Shown one piece after another: positions 1 through 7,591 of a stretch of 64,000 nucleotides of DNA. The DNA is from Mycolicibacterium sp. MU0050 (GTDB lineage Bacteria > Actinomycetota > Actinomycetes > Mycobacteriales > Mycobacteriaceae): the NCBI RefSeq assembly GCF_963378085.1, contig NZ_OY726395.1:744001-808000 (forward strand), read 5' to 3'. Under the pieces are notes generated by a model. The model saw only the letters and a list, made by a program, of their open reading frames with translations. It was not told the origin of the DNA and made no database searches. A program made the position numbers and the translations under genes. Each line of letters starts with the position of its first letter. Positions within the stretch are counted from its first letter, which is position 1.

Positions 1-2507
1 GGTCGCACACCTGGCTCCGCGTGCCCGAGGGCATCGATCCGATGGCGCTGAGCAGCGGTGAGCGCTGCATGCAGGTCCGGCTGCCGGGCGGAGGGCTCAT
101 CGACGTGCTGGCGGGCTCGAAGTACGTGGTGGCACCGCTGAGCACGCTGATCGACGCGCCCGGCGTCGCGTACACGGCCTATGCCGGCAGCTCCCTGGAC
201 CTCGCCGTGCCCCTTGAGGAGGCGCAGCTCGCGACCGCTCCCAAGTGGCTGTTCGACGCGACGCTGCCATGCCCGGAACCGCTGACCGCCCTCCGAGGAT
301 GCCTCGCTCCGCGGTCCCGCCGCGCCCTGTCCGAGCTGGACGCGCGGTCGATCGAGCTGACCGCCGAGATCGATCAGGTGCCGTGGGGCGACTGGATCGC
401 TGGTGACCGCAGGCTCAGCCCCACCGGGCAGGTGGACGGCTGCGGCTGCGAGGTCTGGCACTGGACGGACGCCGAGCATGACAAGTCGGTCACCCTTCAC
501 GGTGACTGCGAGATCGGGTCGGGCGCTCACCTGTGGTCGGGCACGATGATGGCGGCGCTGAACCTCGGCGTTCATTGCTCGCGACTGGACTTGGCGTCGG
601 CGCTCCGCGGAGAGTCCCGCAGCCGCGTCGCTGCGAGCGTCGGGATCCGTCTCGGGGGCGAGCAGGAGCTCACCCCGATCGACGCCGATGATCTCGACGA
701 GTCGGCCGACGAGGCCGAGCAGCGGGGTGACCTCACGGCAGCCGCGGAGCTCCGGAAGGCAGCCGCGGTGATGCGCTCCCGTCAGCACGCGGTGGCTCCG
801 AAGGAGGGCGCGGTCTTCGTCGGCGCTGACAGCGTGGTGGGTGCTCCGACCGTCTCGGCGGCTCCCACGCTCACCGTGGTGCAGGGTGGCGGCGACGCGC
901 AGCCGACCGCTGGTGCGGCCGACGGGGCGGACGAGGACACCGCGGTCGAAGCCGACGACATCGACGCGGGCATCCCGCCGGAGAAGCTCGAGGCGTGGGC
1001 CGAGATCAAGCGCCGAGGGTTCAATCCGAACGACCGAGCCGTCTACCCGCTCGGCTTCCACTCGACGCCGGAGATCCTCGAGCACGTCATGGACTACAGC
1101 GACCTGACGCGGGCGACGTTCCACGCCGCGCGCCGGGCGCACGCGGTGCACCCGATCGCGCTGTACCTCAATGACCTGGTCCGGTTCGGCATGCGTCTGC
1201 CCACCGACCTCGGACCGTTCCCGGGGCAGCCGCTCTCAACTTTCGTCGCCGCGGTCGGCCGCTCCGGGACCGGCAAGACGCAGTCCTCGCGTATGAGCGC
1301 TTCGCCGCACGACTGGACTCAGATCGGCCGCGTGACTCGCCCCGGCGCCACTCCCGCCGAGACCGGCGACACCCCGCCGCCGGGGCTGCCGGAGGTGTTC
1401 ATCGGCGTCGGAGCGGAGTCCCTGAACCGCACCCACCGGCTCGGCTCCGGCCAGGTGCTCGTCGACCTGTACGGCGAGATCGAGCCGCTGTACGACGAGG
1501 ACACCGGCAAGGTGATCAAGGGCAAGTCGCAGTTCCGGCCGAACGAGCACTTGGCGCTTCACGTGCACGAGGACGAGATGAGCGCGCTGATCGCCCGCAG
1601 CGGTGGCCCGCAGAGCACGACGATGCAGACGCTGTGCGCGGCGTGGGCGCGCGCCGACATCGGTGATGCGAGCCGCAACGCCGGCACCAAAGCCACCCTG
1701 TCCGGCGACATGGACCCGTACAACCTGTTCCTCACCGGCGGCCTGCAGCCTGCACGGGCCTGGACCTTCTTCCTGACGGCGTCGCTGGGGTTCATTCAGC
1801 GCTTCATCCACGCGGCCGTCACCGACCCGTACCGGGCGGTCGGGTTGCCGGTGCTCGCGGATCCGGGCACCGTCCCGCCGCCGTCGCTCGCCGTCGGCAC
1901 GGCGACCGCGTTCACCCTGTGCGAGAGCATCAAGGCCGCGCAGGCGGAGGCCGAGAAGGACTCCGGCGTCGATGCGCTCGCCGGCTTCTCCGACCTGGAC
2001 TCGCACCTGCTCATGGTCCGGATCCGGCTGGCATGTCTGGTGGCCGCGTACCACGGAACGCTCACCGTCGATGAGCTGTGCTGGGAGCACAGCGGCTGGA
2101 TCATGGAGTACAGCCGCCGCTCGCGCGCCCACGCGGAGGCGGAGAAGGACGGTGCGGCAGCCGATGACGCGGGCGATGTGGAGAAGCTGCGCGCGCACGG
2201 CAAGCGCGTCGCGGCGGCCGACGACGAGAGCCGGGTACGGAGCGCCGCCAACCGGATCCTCGGCAAGCTCGCGGAGGCGGGGGACGCCGGCCTCACCGAG
2301 GGGGAAGCGCGCAAGTGGCTTTCCGGCGTCCGCCGTAACGGGCGCCCGTCAGAGCGAGCGCTGTACGGAGCGGACGCTCTGCGCGTCGTCAAGGCCAGCG
2401 AGGGCGTGACCTTCGACGGCATCCGAATGCGTTTCGCATCGAGCCCGTCGGCGCCGCTGACTGCCGCCCCGGCGATCGGTTCGCTTGGAGGAGCAGCCAC
2501 GGCCTGA
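1..2507 (+). CDS. Primase-polymerase/ATPase replication protein, 5' end cut off
   Basis: The reading frame is open from base 3, so the gene starts outside the window; at least 834 residues are present. The first ~200 residues resemble the end of an archaeo-eukaryotic-type primase-polymerase (the conserved YVVAP stretch, then a Cys/His patch around 435-560). A P-loop ATPase follows: Walker A GRSGTGKT at bases 1255-1278 and a Walker B-like HEDEMS near 1567-1584, as in DUF3987-type helicase/ATPases of plasmids and phages. Inferred role: initiating replication of the element, acting on the repeat region just downstream. Function is assigned by motif order only. Confidence 0.75.
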   Translation, partial: SHTWLRVPEGIDPMALSSGERCMQVRLPGGGLIDVLAGSKYVVAPLSTLIDAPGVAYTAYAGSSLDLAVPLEEAQLATAPKWLFDATLPCPEPLTALRGCLAPRSRRALSELDARSIELTAEIDQVPWGDWIAGDRRLSPTGQVDGCGCEVWHWTDAEHDKSVTLHGDCEIGSGAHLWSGTMMAALNLGVHCSRLDLASALRGESRSRVAASVGIRLGGEQELTPIDADDLDESADEAEQRGDLTAAAELRKAAAVMRSRQHAVAPKEGAVFVGADSVVGAPTVSAAPTLTVVQGGGDAQPTAGAADGADEDTAVEADDIDAGIPPEKLEAWAEIKRRGFNPNDRAVYPLGFHSTPEILEHVMDYSDLTRATFHAARRAHAVHPIALYLNDLVRFGMRLPTDLGPFPGQPLSTFVAAVGRSGTGKTQSSRMSASPHDWTQIGRVTRPGATPAETGDTPPPGLPEVFIGVGAESLNRTHRLGSGQVLVDLYGEIEPLYDEDTGKVIKGKSQFRPNEHLALHVHEDEMSALIARSGGPQSTTMQTLCAAWARADIGDASRNAGTKATLSGDMDPYNLFLTGGLQPARAWTFFLTASLGFIQRFIHAAVTDPYRAVGLPVLADPGTVPPPSLAVGTATAFTLCESIKAAQAEAEKDSGVDALAGFSDLDSHLLMVRIRLACLVAAYHGTLTVDELCWEHSGWIMEYSRRSRAHAEAEKDGAAADDAGDVEKLRAHGKRVAAADDESRVRSAANRILGKLAEAGDAGLTEGEARKWLSGVRRNGRPSERALYGADALRVVKASEGVTFDGIRMRFASSPSAPLTAAPAIGSLGGAATA

Positions 2508-2525
2508 TCGCCCCGTCCGCAACAG

Positions 2526-2557
2526 CCCCGTCACCGTCAAGGTGGCGGGGTTGTTTG
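2526..2557 (+). terminator. Terminator after the replication gene
   Basis: Bases 2526-2535 pair with 2541-2550 (ten pairs including one T-G, loop GTCAA), followed by TTGTTTG. It sits 19 bases after the stop codon of the primase/ATPase gene. Confidence 0.7.
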
Positions 2558-2584
2558 CTACTTCACAGCGTGGTTCAACTTGGA

Positions 2585-2665
2585 GGGTGGAACAGGGGTG
2601 GAACAGGGGGTGGAACAAGAAATGCCTGTTCAGAGGGGGTGGAACGGGGTGGAGCTGTTCCACCC
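2585..2665 (+). repeat. Left iteron array, GGGTGGAACA
   Basis: Copies at 2585-2594, 2596-2605 and 2608-2617 are exact; 2637-2646 ends in G instead of A; 2647-2656 is degenerate. An exact inverted copy lies at 2656-2665, so the array closes in a back-to-back pair. Confidence 0.85.
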
Positions 2666-2696
2666 CCTCCCTCGCAGAATCTCAGCTGTAAGTACC

Positions 2697-2729
2697 TAGA
2701 TAGAAGCTAATACTTCGAACTTCTATCTA
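2697..2729. repeat. AT-rich perfect dyad between iteron arrays
   Basis: TAGATAGAAG at 2697-2706 is the exact reverse complement of CTTCTATCTA at 2720-2729, with a 13-base spacer containing the TTCGAA palindrome. It lies in the only clearly AT-rich stretch of the region, so an unwinding element or initiator site is plausible. Confidence 0.8.
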
Positions 2730-2794
2730 TATCTCTCTACAGGCCTCTAACCAGCTGCTTTAGCGTTTGCAACGCCGCGAGAGTCAGGGGGAGG

Positions 2795-2881
2795 GGGTGG
2801 AACGCTCCACCCTGCTCCACCCCACCTCACCTGCGGTTTCTTGTTCCACCCCCTGTTCCACCCCCATAAGATGTTCCACCC
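2795..2881 (-). repeat. Right iteron array, inverted
   Basis: TGTTCCACCC occurs exactly at 2842-2851, 2854-2863 and 2872-2881, with degenerate TGCTCCACCC at 2813-2822. One forward variant, GGGTGGAACG, is at 2795-2804. The set mirrors the left array. Confidence 0.85.
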
Positions 2882-3562
2882 CCTGCGGCCCGCCGGGGCA
2901 GTCTTGCGAGAGTTGATTTGAAGTCCGAAGTAGATGCGCTCTGTCTGTCGCCGTAGGGGAACACCCCGAAGCTCTACCCGTCGCCGGACCTCGGCGGCGG
3001 CGGGTGGTAGCGCTCATCGATCAGCCGCAGGATGCCGCGCGACGGAGGGCGTCGTGGACACCGGCACGCACGTTTGCGTCTCCAAGTCGGGAGGGGTTCC
3101 CTCTCCCCCCCGCTTCGCGGTGGATGTAGTTAGAAGTCCGTAGGAATGCAGACCCGGCGCGAGAGACTCGGCGAGCTCACCTCGCTGCGCCGGCACCGCC
3201 GACGAGATACCCGCGCCGAGCGCTACCCGTCGAGTACCTGTCGACGCCGAGTGCCGGAGGCCTGACTCCCCGCAGCGGTGGGGTGGCGGCGGCGCCTTCA
3301 CCACCTGTCCGCCGCCGCCGCCCGCGTTCTCCAGCTCGCTCCCCGCGGCGTCAGCACGGGCATCAGTACCCGCGCCGCGACCAACAGCAAACGATCACCG
3401 GCCACGCGCACGCCACCTGGTCCCGGCGTAAGCCATCTCTCGATTCTCTGTTTCAGAGAACATTACCGCAGGTAGAGGCGCCTTTCCTCCTTGCCAGGTA
3501 TCGGTACGGCCAGTAGTATCGGTAGCAACAGGCTGAGCAGTTCCAGCAAACAAGGAGAACCC
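2882..3562. other. Non-coding stretch with promoter-like repeats
   Basis: No convincing gene is seen here. A perfect 7-bp dyad (TTCTCTG TTT CAGAGAA) lies at 3444-3460, and a direct repeat GTATCGGTA occurs at 3498-3506 and 3516-3524, 18 bases apart and just upstream of the next gene's ribosome site. These look like operator or promoter elements for the plus-strand gene run. AAGTCCG occurs in similar surroundings near 2921 and 3132. The rest is featureless. Confidence 0.45.
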
Positions 3563-3937
3563 GTGACCACCACCGAGACCATCACCCTGCCCCCGTCCAC
3601 GCTCACCGATGCGGAGTGGATCGAACAGCACGCCTGGACCGAATCCGCCGGCCGCGCCGCCGTCGCTGTTCTGCTCGACGAGCCCGGCCAGCGGTTCTTC
3701 CAGAAGCTCACCACCGCAGAGGCCGCCGCCGCGTCCTGGTACGCGCGGTTCCGGCAGGCCCGTGAGGTCCGAGGCCTCGACAGGCACGACGCCGCGCTGA
3801 CCGCGTACGACCCCGTCGCGGAGCTCGCTCACGCGGAGCTCGGCGAGGCCGCGGCGAGTGTGCAGGCCACCGTGGATCACTACTGGGCGCTGATCTGCGC
3901 GACGGCCGACGTGCTGCGCGAGAGCGCCACCCTCTGA
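3563..3937 (+). CDS. Hypothetical protein, 124 aa, element-encoded
   Basis: I do not recognise this protein. The GTG start at 3563 is chosen because AAGGAG lies 7 bases upstream; the frame is open further upstream but without a ribosome site. The product is acidic, Ala/Glu-rich and predicted mostly helical (residues 20-120), with no Cys pairs, membrane segment or signal peptide. It is the first gene of the plus-strand run that continues with the small ORF, RuvC-like, glutaredoxin and HTH genes, so a part in element replication or regulation is possible. The dyad and direct repeat upstream may control it. Confidence 0.65.
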   Translation: MTTTETITLPPSTLTDAEWIEQHAWTESAGRAAVAVLLDEPGQRFFQKLTTAEAAAASWYARFRQAREVRGLDRHDAALTAYDPVAELAHAELGEAAASVQATVDHYWALICATADVLRESATL

Positions 3938-4013
3938 CCCACCCCATGCCCCGGCCGCTGCGCCTGCCCTCACGGCGCGGCGGCCGGCACCACCACAGAA
4001 GGAGAACTCGACC

Positions 4014-4106
4014 GTGACCTACACCGGTCCCGCACAGCACCCCGACATCCGCTGGTGGCGACGCCTCCTGCTGACGCTGCGAGCGCGGCGAGAGGCGCGT
4101 CGATGA
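4014..4106 (+). CDS. Small basic protein, 30 aa, coupled to the RuvC-like gene
   Basis: A GTG start at 4014 is preceded by a good AAGGAG site, and the stop TGA (4104-4106) overlaps the ATG of the RuvC-like gene at 4103 in an ATGA arrangement. The peptide has an Arg/Trp-rich centre (IRWWRRLLLTLRARR). It is either a genuine small basic or amphipathic protein or a leader that couples translation into the nuclease gene. The strong ribosome site and exact overlap argue against chance. Confidence 0.5.
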   Translation: MTYTGPAQHPDIRWWRRLLLTLRARREARR

Positions 4107-4735
4107 CCGTTCCCGTCACCCTGCTCAACCCCGCCATCGCCGGCCGCACCGTCGTGGGCTTGGACCTGTCGCTCACCGGCGCAGGTATCGCCTCCCTCGA
4201 CTTGGTGACCGGCGACCTCGACACGGCTGTGCATCGTTCCCCGGCGCCGAAGGTCGACACTCTCGGTGCGCACGTCTCGCGACACCGCGCACTGGTGGAC
4301 GGGATCGTCCAGCAGGCCATCGCCTGCGACCCTGCCCTCGTGGTGGTGGAGGGGCTGCGGTTCTCCGTCTCGGCGCAGGACAGCAGCCTGTCCCGCCGTG
4401 GGTTCCTGTGGTGGGCCGTGGTCGAGGGACTGGTGCACGCCGGCGCGCCCGTGCTGGAGGTCACCCCGAGCCAGATCAAGATGCTCGCCACCGGGAACGG
4501 CGGAGCCTCCAAGGACATGATGGTCGCCGAGTACGCGCTCGCGTGGCCGGACGCCACCCGCGACAAGAACACCCAGGACCGGGCCGACGCCGCGTTCGCC
4601 GCCGCGCTCGGAGCCGCGTACCTGCGCTCCCCGCTGCTCCCGTTCAAGGTGACCGGTAAGCGGCGGCAGGCCCTCGCCAAGCTGGCCGCGCCGAGCACCC
4701 CTCCCCGCATCTGCCCCCGCGGTGCGGTGGCCTGA
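4103..4735 (+). CDS. RuvC-like Holliday junction endonuclease
   Basis: The 210-residue product has the RNase H-fold acidic pattern of RuvC: an Asp in GLDLSLTGAG (residues 19-28), a Glu in VVVEG (about 78-82), and a late DRADAAFAA segment (about 154-162). RuvC-type enzymes cut four-way DNA junctions; phage and plasmid versions resolve recombination or replication intermediates. No ruvA or ruvB is adjacent, as is usual for mobile-element copies. The ATG at 4103 is chosen for its overlap with the upstream small ORF. The C-terminal tail is Pro/Arg-rich and looks disordered. Confidence 0.8.
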   Translation: MTVPVTLLNPAIAGRTVVGLDLSLTGAGIASLDLVTGDLDTAVHRSPAPKVDTLGAHVSRHRALVDGIVQQAIACDPALVVVEGLRFSVSAQDSSLSRRGFLWWAVVEGLVHAGAPVLEVTPSQIKMLATGNGGASKDMMVAEYALAWPDATRDKNTQDRADAAFAAALGAAYLRSPLLPFKVTGKRRQALAKLAAPSTPPRICPRGAVA

Positions 4736-4760
4736 CCCAACCCCTCGAAGGAGACCAACC

Positions 4761-5024
4761 ATGACCATCACTGTCCTGACCCAGCCGAACTGCGCCGCGT
4801 GCAAGTGGGTGACCAAATCGCTCGATGCCGAGGGCATGCCCTACGAGCTGCGGGACGTTCGCGACGATCCCTCTGCCGAAGACCTGCTCGTCGGCATCTA
4901 CCAGCGCCTCCGCCCGGGCATGCACCCGCAGACGCCCGTCACGATCCTCGAAGACCACGGCATCGTCTTCGGCCCGGACATCCGGTCGCGTCTGCGCGAG
5001 CTGCGCCAGGGGACCGCGGCGTGA
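4761..5024 (+). CDS. NrdH-like glutaredoxin
   Basis: An 87-residue thioredoxin-fold protein with a redox CAAC motif (QPNCAACKW, Cys at residues 11 and 14) and the TP-V segment (QTPVTI) that forms the cis-Pro loop. NrdH proteins give electrons to ribonucleotide reductase, and many mycobacteriophages carry them, presumably to support dNTP supply. The ATG at 4761 has GAAGGAG upstream. The stop overlaps the GTG of the next gene (GTGA at 5021-5024), so the two are translationally coupled. Confidence 0.85.
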   Translation: MTITVLTQPNCAACKWVTKSLDAEGMPYELRDVRDDPSAEDLLVGIYQRLRPGMHPQTPVTILEDHGIVFGPDIRSRLRELRQGTAA

Positions 5025-5404
5025 GCGGAACCATCAGGCGTCCCGCACCCGAGGGCGGCACGTTCATCACCCGACCAGCCGCAGCGGAGCTGCGGGGTGT
5101 GACACGGCGGCGCATCGACACCCTGATCCAGCAGGGGAAGCTGCCGGCCTACGAGGTCGCAGGCCGGGTGATGGTGCTCGAAGCCGACGTGCTCGCTCTC
5201 GAGCTGCCGACCGCGCCGCCCGAGGGATGGATCTCCCGCCACGCCGCCGCGAAGATCCTCGGCTGCACACACCGCGCGGTGGGCCTGATGGTGGCGCGCG
5301 GTGATCTGCCGGCCGAGGAGTTCGGCGGCCGCCTGTACCTGCGCGAGGCCGACGTACGCAAAGCCGCGACCCCCCGCCGCGTGATACCGCCGCGTCGCCG
5401 GTGA
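5021..5404 (+). CDS. Tandem helix-turn-helix DNA-binding protein
   Basis: The 127-residue product contains two copies of an excisionase/MerR-type HTH: FITRPAAAELRGVTRRRIDTL (about 14-34) with a following YEVAGRVMVLEADV wing, and WISRHAAAKILGCTHRAVGLM (about 67-87) with FGGRLYLREADV. Such HTH_17 domains occur in excisionases and copy-control proteins of mobile elements. Two domains in one chain could bind a bipartite site. Its start overlaps the glutaredoxin stop by 4 bases. Either a recombination directionality factor or a regulator of the origin is possible. Confidence 0.7.
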   Translation: MSGTIRRPAPEGGTFITRPAAAELRGVTRRRIDTLIQQGKLPAYEVAGRVMVLEADVLALELPTAPPEGWISRHAAAKILGCTHRAVGLMVARGDLPAEEFGGRLYLREADVRKAATPRRVIPPRRR

Positions 5405-5431
5405 ACCCCAGGACAGAAGAGAGAAGGAACC

Positions 5432-5731
5432 ATGACCAACGACGACATGCACCAGCAGCAGATCTCGGGTCAGACAGCAGGCGTGGACCAGGCGGTGCCG
5501 GGTGGCACCCCTGCACCCGCTGCGCCGGCTGATGCGAGCTCGCCGAAGGCTGATCCCGCTCCTGGTGCTCCGGCACCGGTCACGGGTGCAGTCCCGTCAA
5601 CCGGTACGCCGGGCGCTCCGAAGCCCGCTGGCCAGGCCGGACCGAGCTCGGCGGAGTCCACGCAGACCGGCACCGGGCAGTCGCAGCCGTCACCTTCGAC
5701 CAGCGCGCTCGACCCCACGGCCGTGCGCTGA
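5432..5731 (+). CDS. Pro/Ala/Gly-rich disordered protein, 99 aa
   Basis: The ATG at 5432 is preceded by GAGAAGGAAC, a clear ribosome site. The product is low-complexity from end to end (Pro, Ala, Gly, Ser, Thr) without Cys, membrane segments or a signal peptide. I do not recognise it. It is the last gene of the plus-strand run and is followed at once by a terminator, which supports its being real. The composition suggests a linker or scaffold-like product rather than an enzyme. Confidence 0.6.
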   Translation: MTNDDMHQQQISGQTAGVDQAVPGGTPAPAAPADASSPKADPAPGAPAPVTGAVPSTGTPGAPKPAGQAGPSSAESTQTGTGQSQPSPSTSALDPTAVR

Positions 5732-5744
5732 CACGAGCAGCAGA

Positions 5745-5780
5745 ACACCCCGTAGCCCAATCGGTTGCGGGGTGTCTCTG
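5745..5780 (+). terminator. Terminator closing the plus-strand run
   Basis: ACACCCCG at 5745-5752 pairs with CGGGGTGT at 5768-5775, then CTCTGTGT. It separates the plus-strand genes from the convergent minus-strand genes ending at 5805. Confidence 0.65.
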
Positions 5781-5804
5781 TGTCGGTGGGGTCAGCGTCC
5801 GATC

Positions 5805-5885
5805 CTAGTCACGGTCGCGCTCCTCGTCGTCCCACCGTTCGCCGTCGTCGTGGACGTCTTCGTTGTCGTACACGGGTCCGGTCAT
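5805..5885 (-). CDS. Very small acidic protein, 26 aa
   Basis: The ATG at 5885 overlaps the TGA of the upstream minus-strand gene (bases 5882-5885 read ATGA), and the frame ends at a TAG at 5805-5807. About half of the residues are Asp or Glu (for example DDGERWDDEERDRD). The exact coupling and extreme composition suggest a real small protein, perhaps a DNA mimic or an accessory peptide; the function is unknown. Confidence 0.4.
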   Translation of the reverse strand: MTGPVYDNEDVHDDGERWDDEERDRD

Positions 5886-6109
5886 GCGTTCGTCCCCTCC
5901 CGCTGCGCCGTGATGTAGGCGGGATCGGAGGCGGTCACCGCAGCGGCCATGAAGTCCCGTGCCACCCGCAGCGCGGTCACAGCTTGGCTGTACCCGTCGG
6001 CGGAGCTGTCGAGCTCCTGGAACTCATTCAGGAGTGCGCGCACTTCATGCAGCAGTTCGGGCGGTGTGTCTTCGACGTCGGGCGGTTCAGTCCAGGTCGA
6101 CTCGTTCAT
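5882..6109 (-). CDS. Hypothetical protein, 75 aa
   Basis: The ATG at 6109 begins a short acidic, mostly helical protein (ESTWTEPPDVEDTPPELL near the start, then a helix with Leu repeats through residues 20-60). I do not recognise it. It overlaps the 26-aa ORF downstream by 4 bases, so they likely form one transcription unit. No strong ribosome site is seen. The frame could extend further upstream, but those residues are Arg/Cys-rich and look like non-coding translation. Confidence 0.45.
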   Translation of the reverse strand: MNESTWTEPPDVEDTPPELLHEVRALLNEFQELDSSADGYSQAVTALRVARDFMAAAVTASDPAYITAQREGTNA

Positions 6110-6164
6110 GGGGCGAGCATGTCGGCGGTGCCGACAAGATGGTGCGCGCGGCGCGGGTTCGGGC

Positions 6165-6509
6165 CTACACCTCGTGCAGCAGCACAACCGTGTTGCCGAT
6201 GGGATCGCTCACCCACCAACCGGCGCCGTCCCGTGTCCGCTCCGGCAGCGCGTAGGCCCGGTCCATCAGTCGCTGCACCGCGTCGTCCATGTCCGGGCCG
6301 TGGAACTCCAGACGCGTCGCCGTGTGCGGCCGTGACCCCCTCGGGTAGAGCTCCATCACCAACCCGTCGGCACCAGTGACTGACCAATGCCGGGGACCAT
6401 CGCCATGCTTCTCGGCGACGGGCTCCGCGTCGAGGATCGCCCCGTAGAACGCCGCGGCACGGTCGAGGGTCGGCGGCGGGACGTACAGGACGATCAGCGA
6501 CAGTTTCAT
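6165..6509 (-). CDS. VOC-fold (glyoxalase/bleomycin-resistance-like) protein
   Basis: A 114-residue single-domain VOC protein: N-terminal strand KLSLIVLYV, AAAFYGAIL helix, then ATRLEFHGPDMDDAVQRL and the closing GWWVSDPIGNTVVLLHE strand typical of this superfamily. Members bind a divalent metal for isomerase or dioxygenase chemistry, or bind drugs; which applies here cannot be told. Its ATG at 6509 overlaps the stop of the Cys-rich gene upstream (ATGA), so the two are co-translated. Confidence 0.7.
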   Translation of the reverse strand: MKLSLIVLYVPPPTLDRAAAFYGAILDAEPVAEKHGDGPRHWSVTGADGLVMELYPRGSRPHTATRLEFHGPDMDDAVQRLMDRAYALPERTRDGAGWWVSDPIGNTVVLLHEV

Positions 6510-6835
6510 CGGGTCGACCCCGGCACCATCTCAGCTTGTGGAGCGATCCGCAGTTCGCCGCGGGCCTCCTGCTCCCGCAGCTCCCGCTGCTTCTCCTCAG
6601 GCAACGTGTCGAAGTGCTCCTTGGCGATGACCGCCGAGCCCGGGACCGGGCCGAACCCTGGGCTGGGTGTCGGGTGCACGTCAGGGCAGTCCGCCACACA
6701 GCAGCCGCACTCGTCGTAGCCGGAGAGGTCAGGCGACTCGCTGCGCAGTGACGGGTTGACGCACCGGCCGTCCTCGGAGCCGATGTGGTCGCGGCGTGGA
6801 CAGTCGCAGCGCTCGACGGGCGCGGACTCGGTCAT
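6506..6835 (-). CDS. Cys-rich small protein, 109 aa
   Basis: The ATG at 6835 gives a protein whose first ~55 residues carry eight Cys (CDC, C, CGCC, C) plus His, a likely zinc-binding region. A Pro-rich link follows, then a charged helix around EEKQRELREQEARG. I do not recognise the family. Earlier in-frame codons exist, but this start fits the Cys-rich domain boundary. It overlaps the VOC gene by 4 bases, suggesting joint expression of the pair. Confidence 0.6.
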   Translation of the reverse strand: MTESAPVERCDCPRRDHIGSEDGRCVNPSLRSESPDLSGYDECGCCVADCPDVHPTPSPGFGPVPGSAVIAKEHFDTLPEEKQRELREQEARGELRIAPQAEMVPGSTR

Positions 6836-6883
6836 GACCTGGAGAGTAGGCCGGAGCAGTGACACGGAGCGAGCGGTTTTCGA

Positions 6884-7591
6884 CTAGCGCCAGGACGATG
6901 CCGCCGCGCGTTTCCCCGGCAGGTCCGCGCGTACATCCAGCAACGCATCAGCGACTCCTGGCAGCGCTTGCCCGCCGAACATCTCCGCGGCGCTGACCAC
7001 GCCGCACAGCTCCTGGTACGTCGACTCCACCGTCACCAGCGGCCGCAGCTTCTGCACCGCCGCGGCCAGCCGGTCCCGCTCCGCCGTCAGGGCCTCGACC
7101 ACACCGGGCAACTGGCCCGTGCTCATCGCCTCCGCGGCCTGAACCATCACCGCCAGCGCCTCGTCCGTGGTGTCCGGCCGAAGCAGCCCGGACAGGTGCA
7201 TCACCGCGGAGGTCACGCGCTCCCGCACTTCGGCGGCGTGGTCAGCTCGGTCCGACAGGTCGGCTTCCACGCTCGCCCACAGCTCCGCCACGCCATCCAG
7301 CCCCCGCGCTTGCACCTCCACGGCGGCTGCCCGTGCGCCCACGATCGCGCCCCGCAGCGCGGTGCGGCAGGATTCCAGCGCGGTGTACGCGACCTCACGG
7401 GCGTCCTCCCACACGCCGTGCCCGAACGTGAACTCCAACAGGCCGGCCAGCTGATCCGCAGCCTCGGCCAGGCGATCGTCATGGGTGCCGGGCCCCATCT
7501 GAACCGTGGGGACGTCGTCGACGAGGTCCTCGTCCCAGTTCCGGTAGTCCTCAGTCACGGTCGTCCTCGGTGTCGTCATGGCCGGCACCAT
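6884..7591 (-). CDS. Hypothetical helical protein, 235 aa
   Basis: The product is Ala/Leu/Glu/Arg-rich and predicted nearly all helical, with long stretches suited to coiled coils (about residues 35-215: AADQLAGLLEF, AVEVQARGLDGVAELW, AERDRLAAAVQKL). There is no signal peptide or membrane segment. I do not recognise it. The start at 7591 has GGGA and AGG upstream; a second ATG at 7579 (MTTPRTT) is also possible. It is divergent from the recombinase across a 348-base gap, the position where many integrative elements keep a regulator or excision partner. Confidence 0.6.
   Translation of the reverse strand: MVPAMTTPRTTVTEDYRNWDEDLVDDVPTVQMGPGTHDDRLAEAADQLAGLLEFTFGHGVWEDAREVAYTALESCRTALRGAIVGARAAAVEVQARGLDGVAELWASVEADLSDRADHAAEVRERVTSAVMHLSGLLRPDTTDEALAVMVQAAEAMSTGQLPGVVEALTAERDRLAAAVQKLRPLVTVESTYQELCGVVSAAEMFGGQALPGVADALLDVRADLPGKRAAASSWR

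Larger units (their letters stand above)
2585..2881. other. Putative iteron replication origin
   Basis: This non-coding segment has two clusters of a GGGTGGAACA repeat in mirror orientation: exact forward copies at 2585, 2596 and 2608, a variant at 2637, and exact inverted copies (TGTTCCACCC) at 2656, 2842, 2854 and 2872. Spacings of 11-12 bases put neighbours on nearly the same helical face. Between the clusters lies the most AT-rich stretch of the element (about 2685-2735) with a perfect 10-bp dyad. Direct repeats next to an AT-rich dyad beside a primase/helicase gene are typical of plasmid and satellite origins; origin function is inferred. Confidence 0.6.

Noticed and set aside
2585..2665. 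Short direct repeats that might be a CRISPR array
   Set aside because: The units are 10 bases with only 1-2 bases between them, and no cas genes are near; iterons fit better.
3146..3265. 39-residue Arg-rich reading frame with an ATG
   Set aside because: The ribosome site is weak, composition looks like translated GC-rich non-coding DNA, and there is no coupling to a neighbour.
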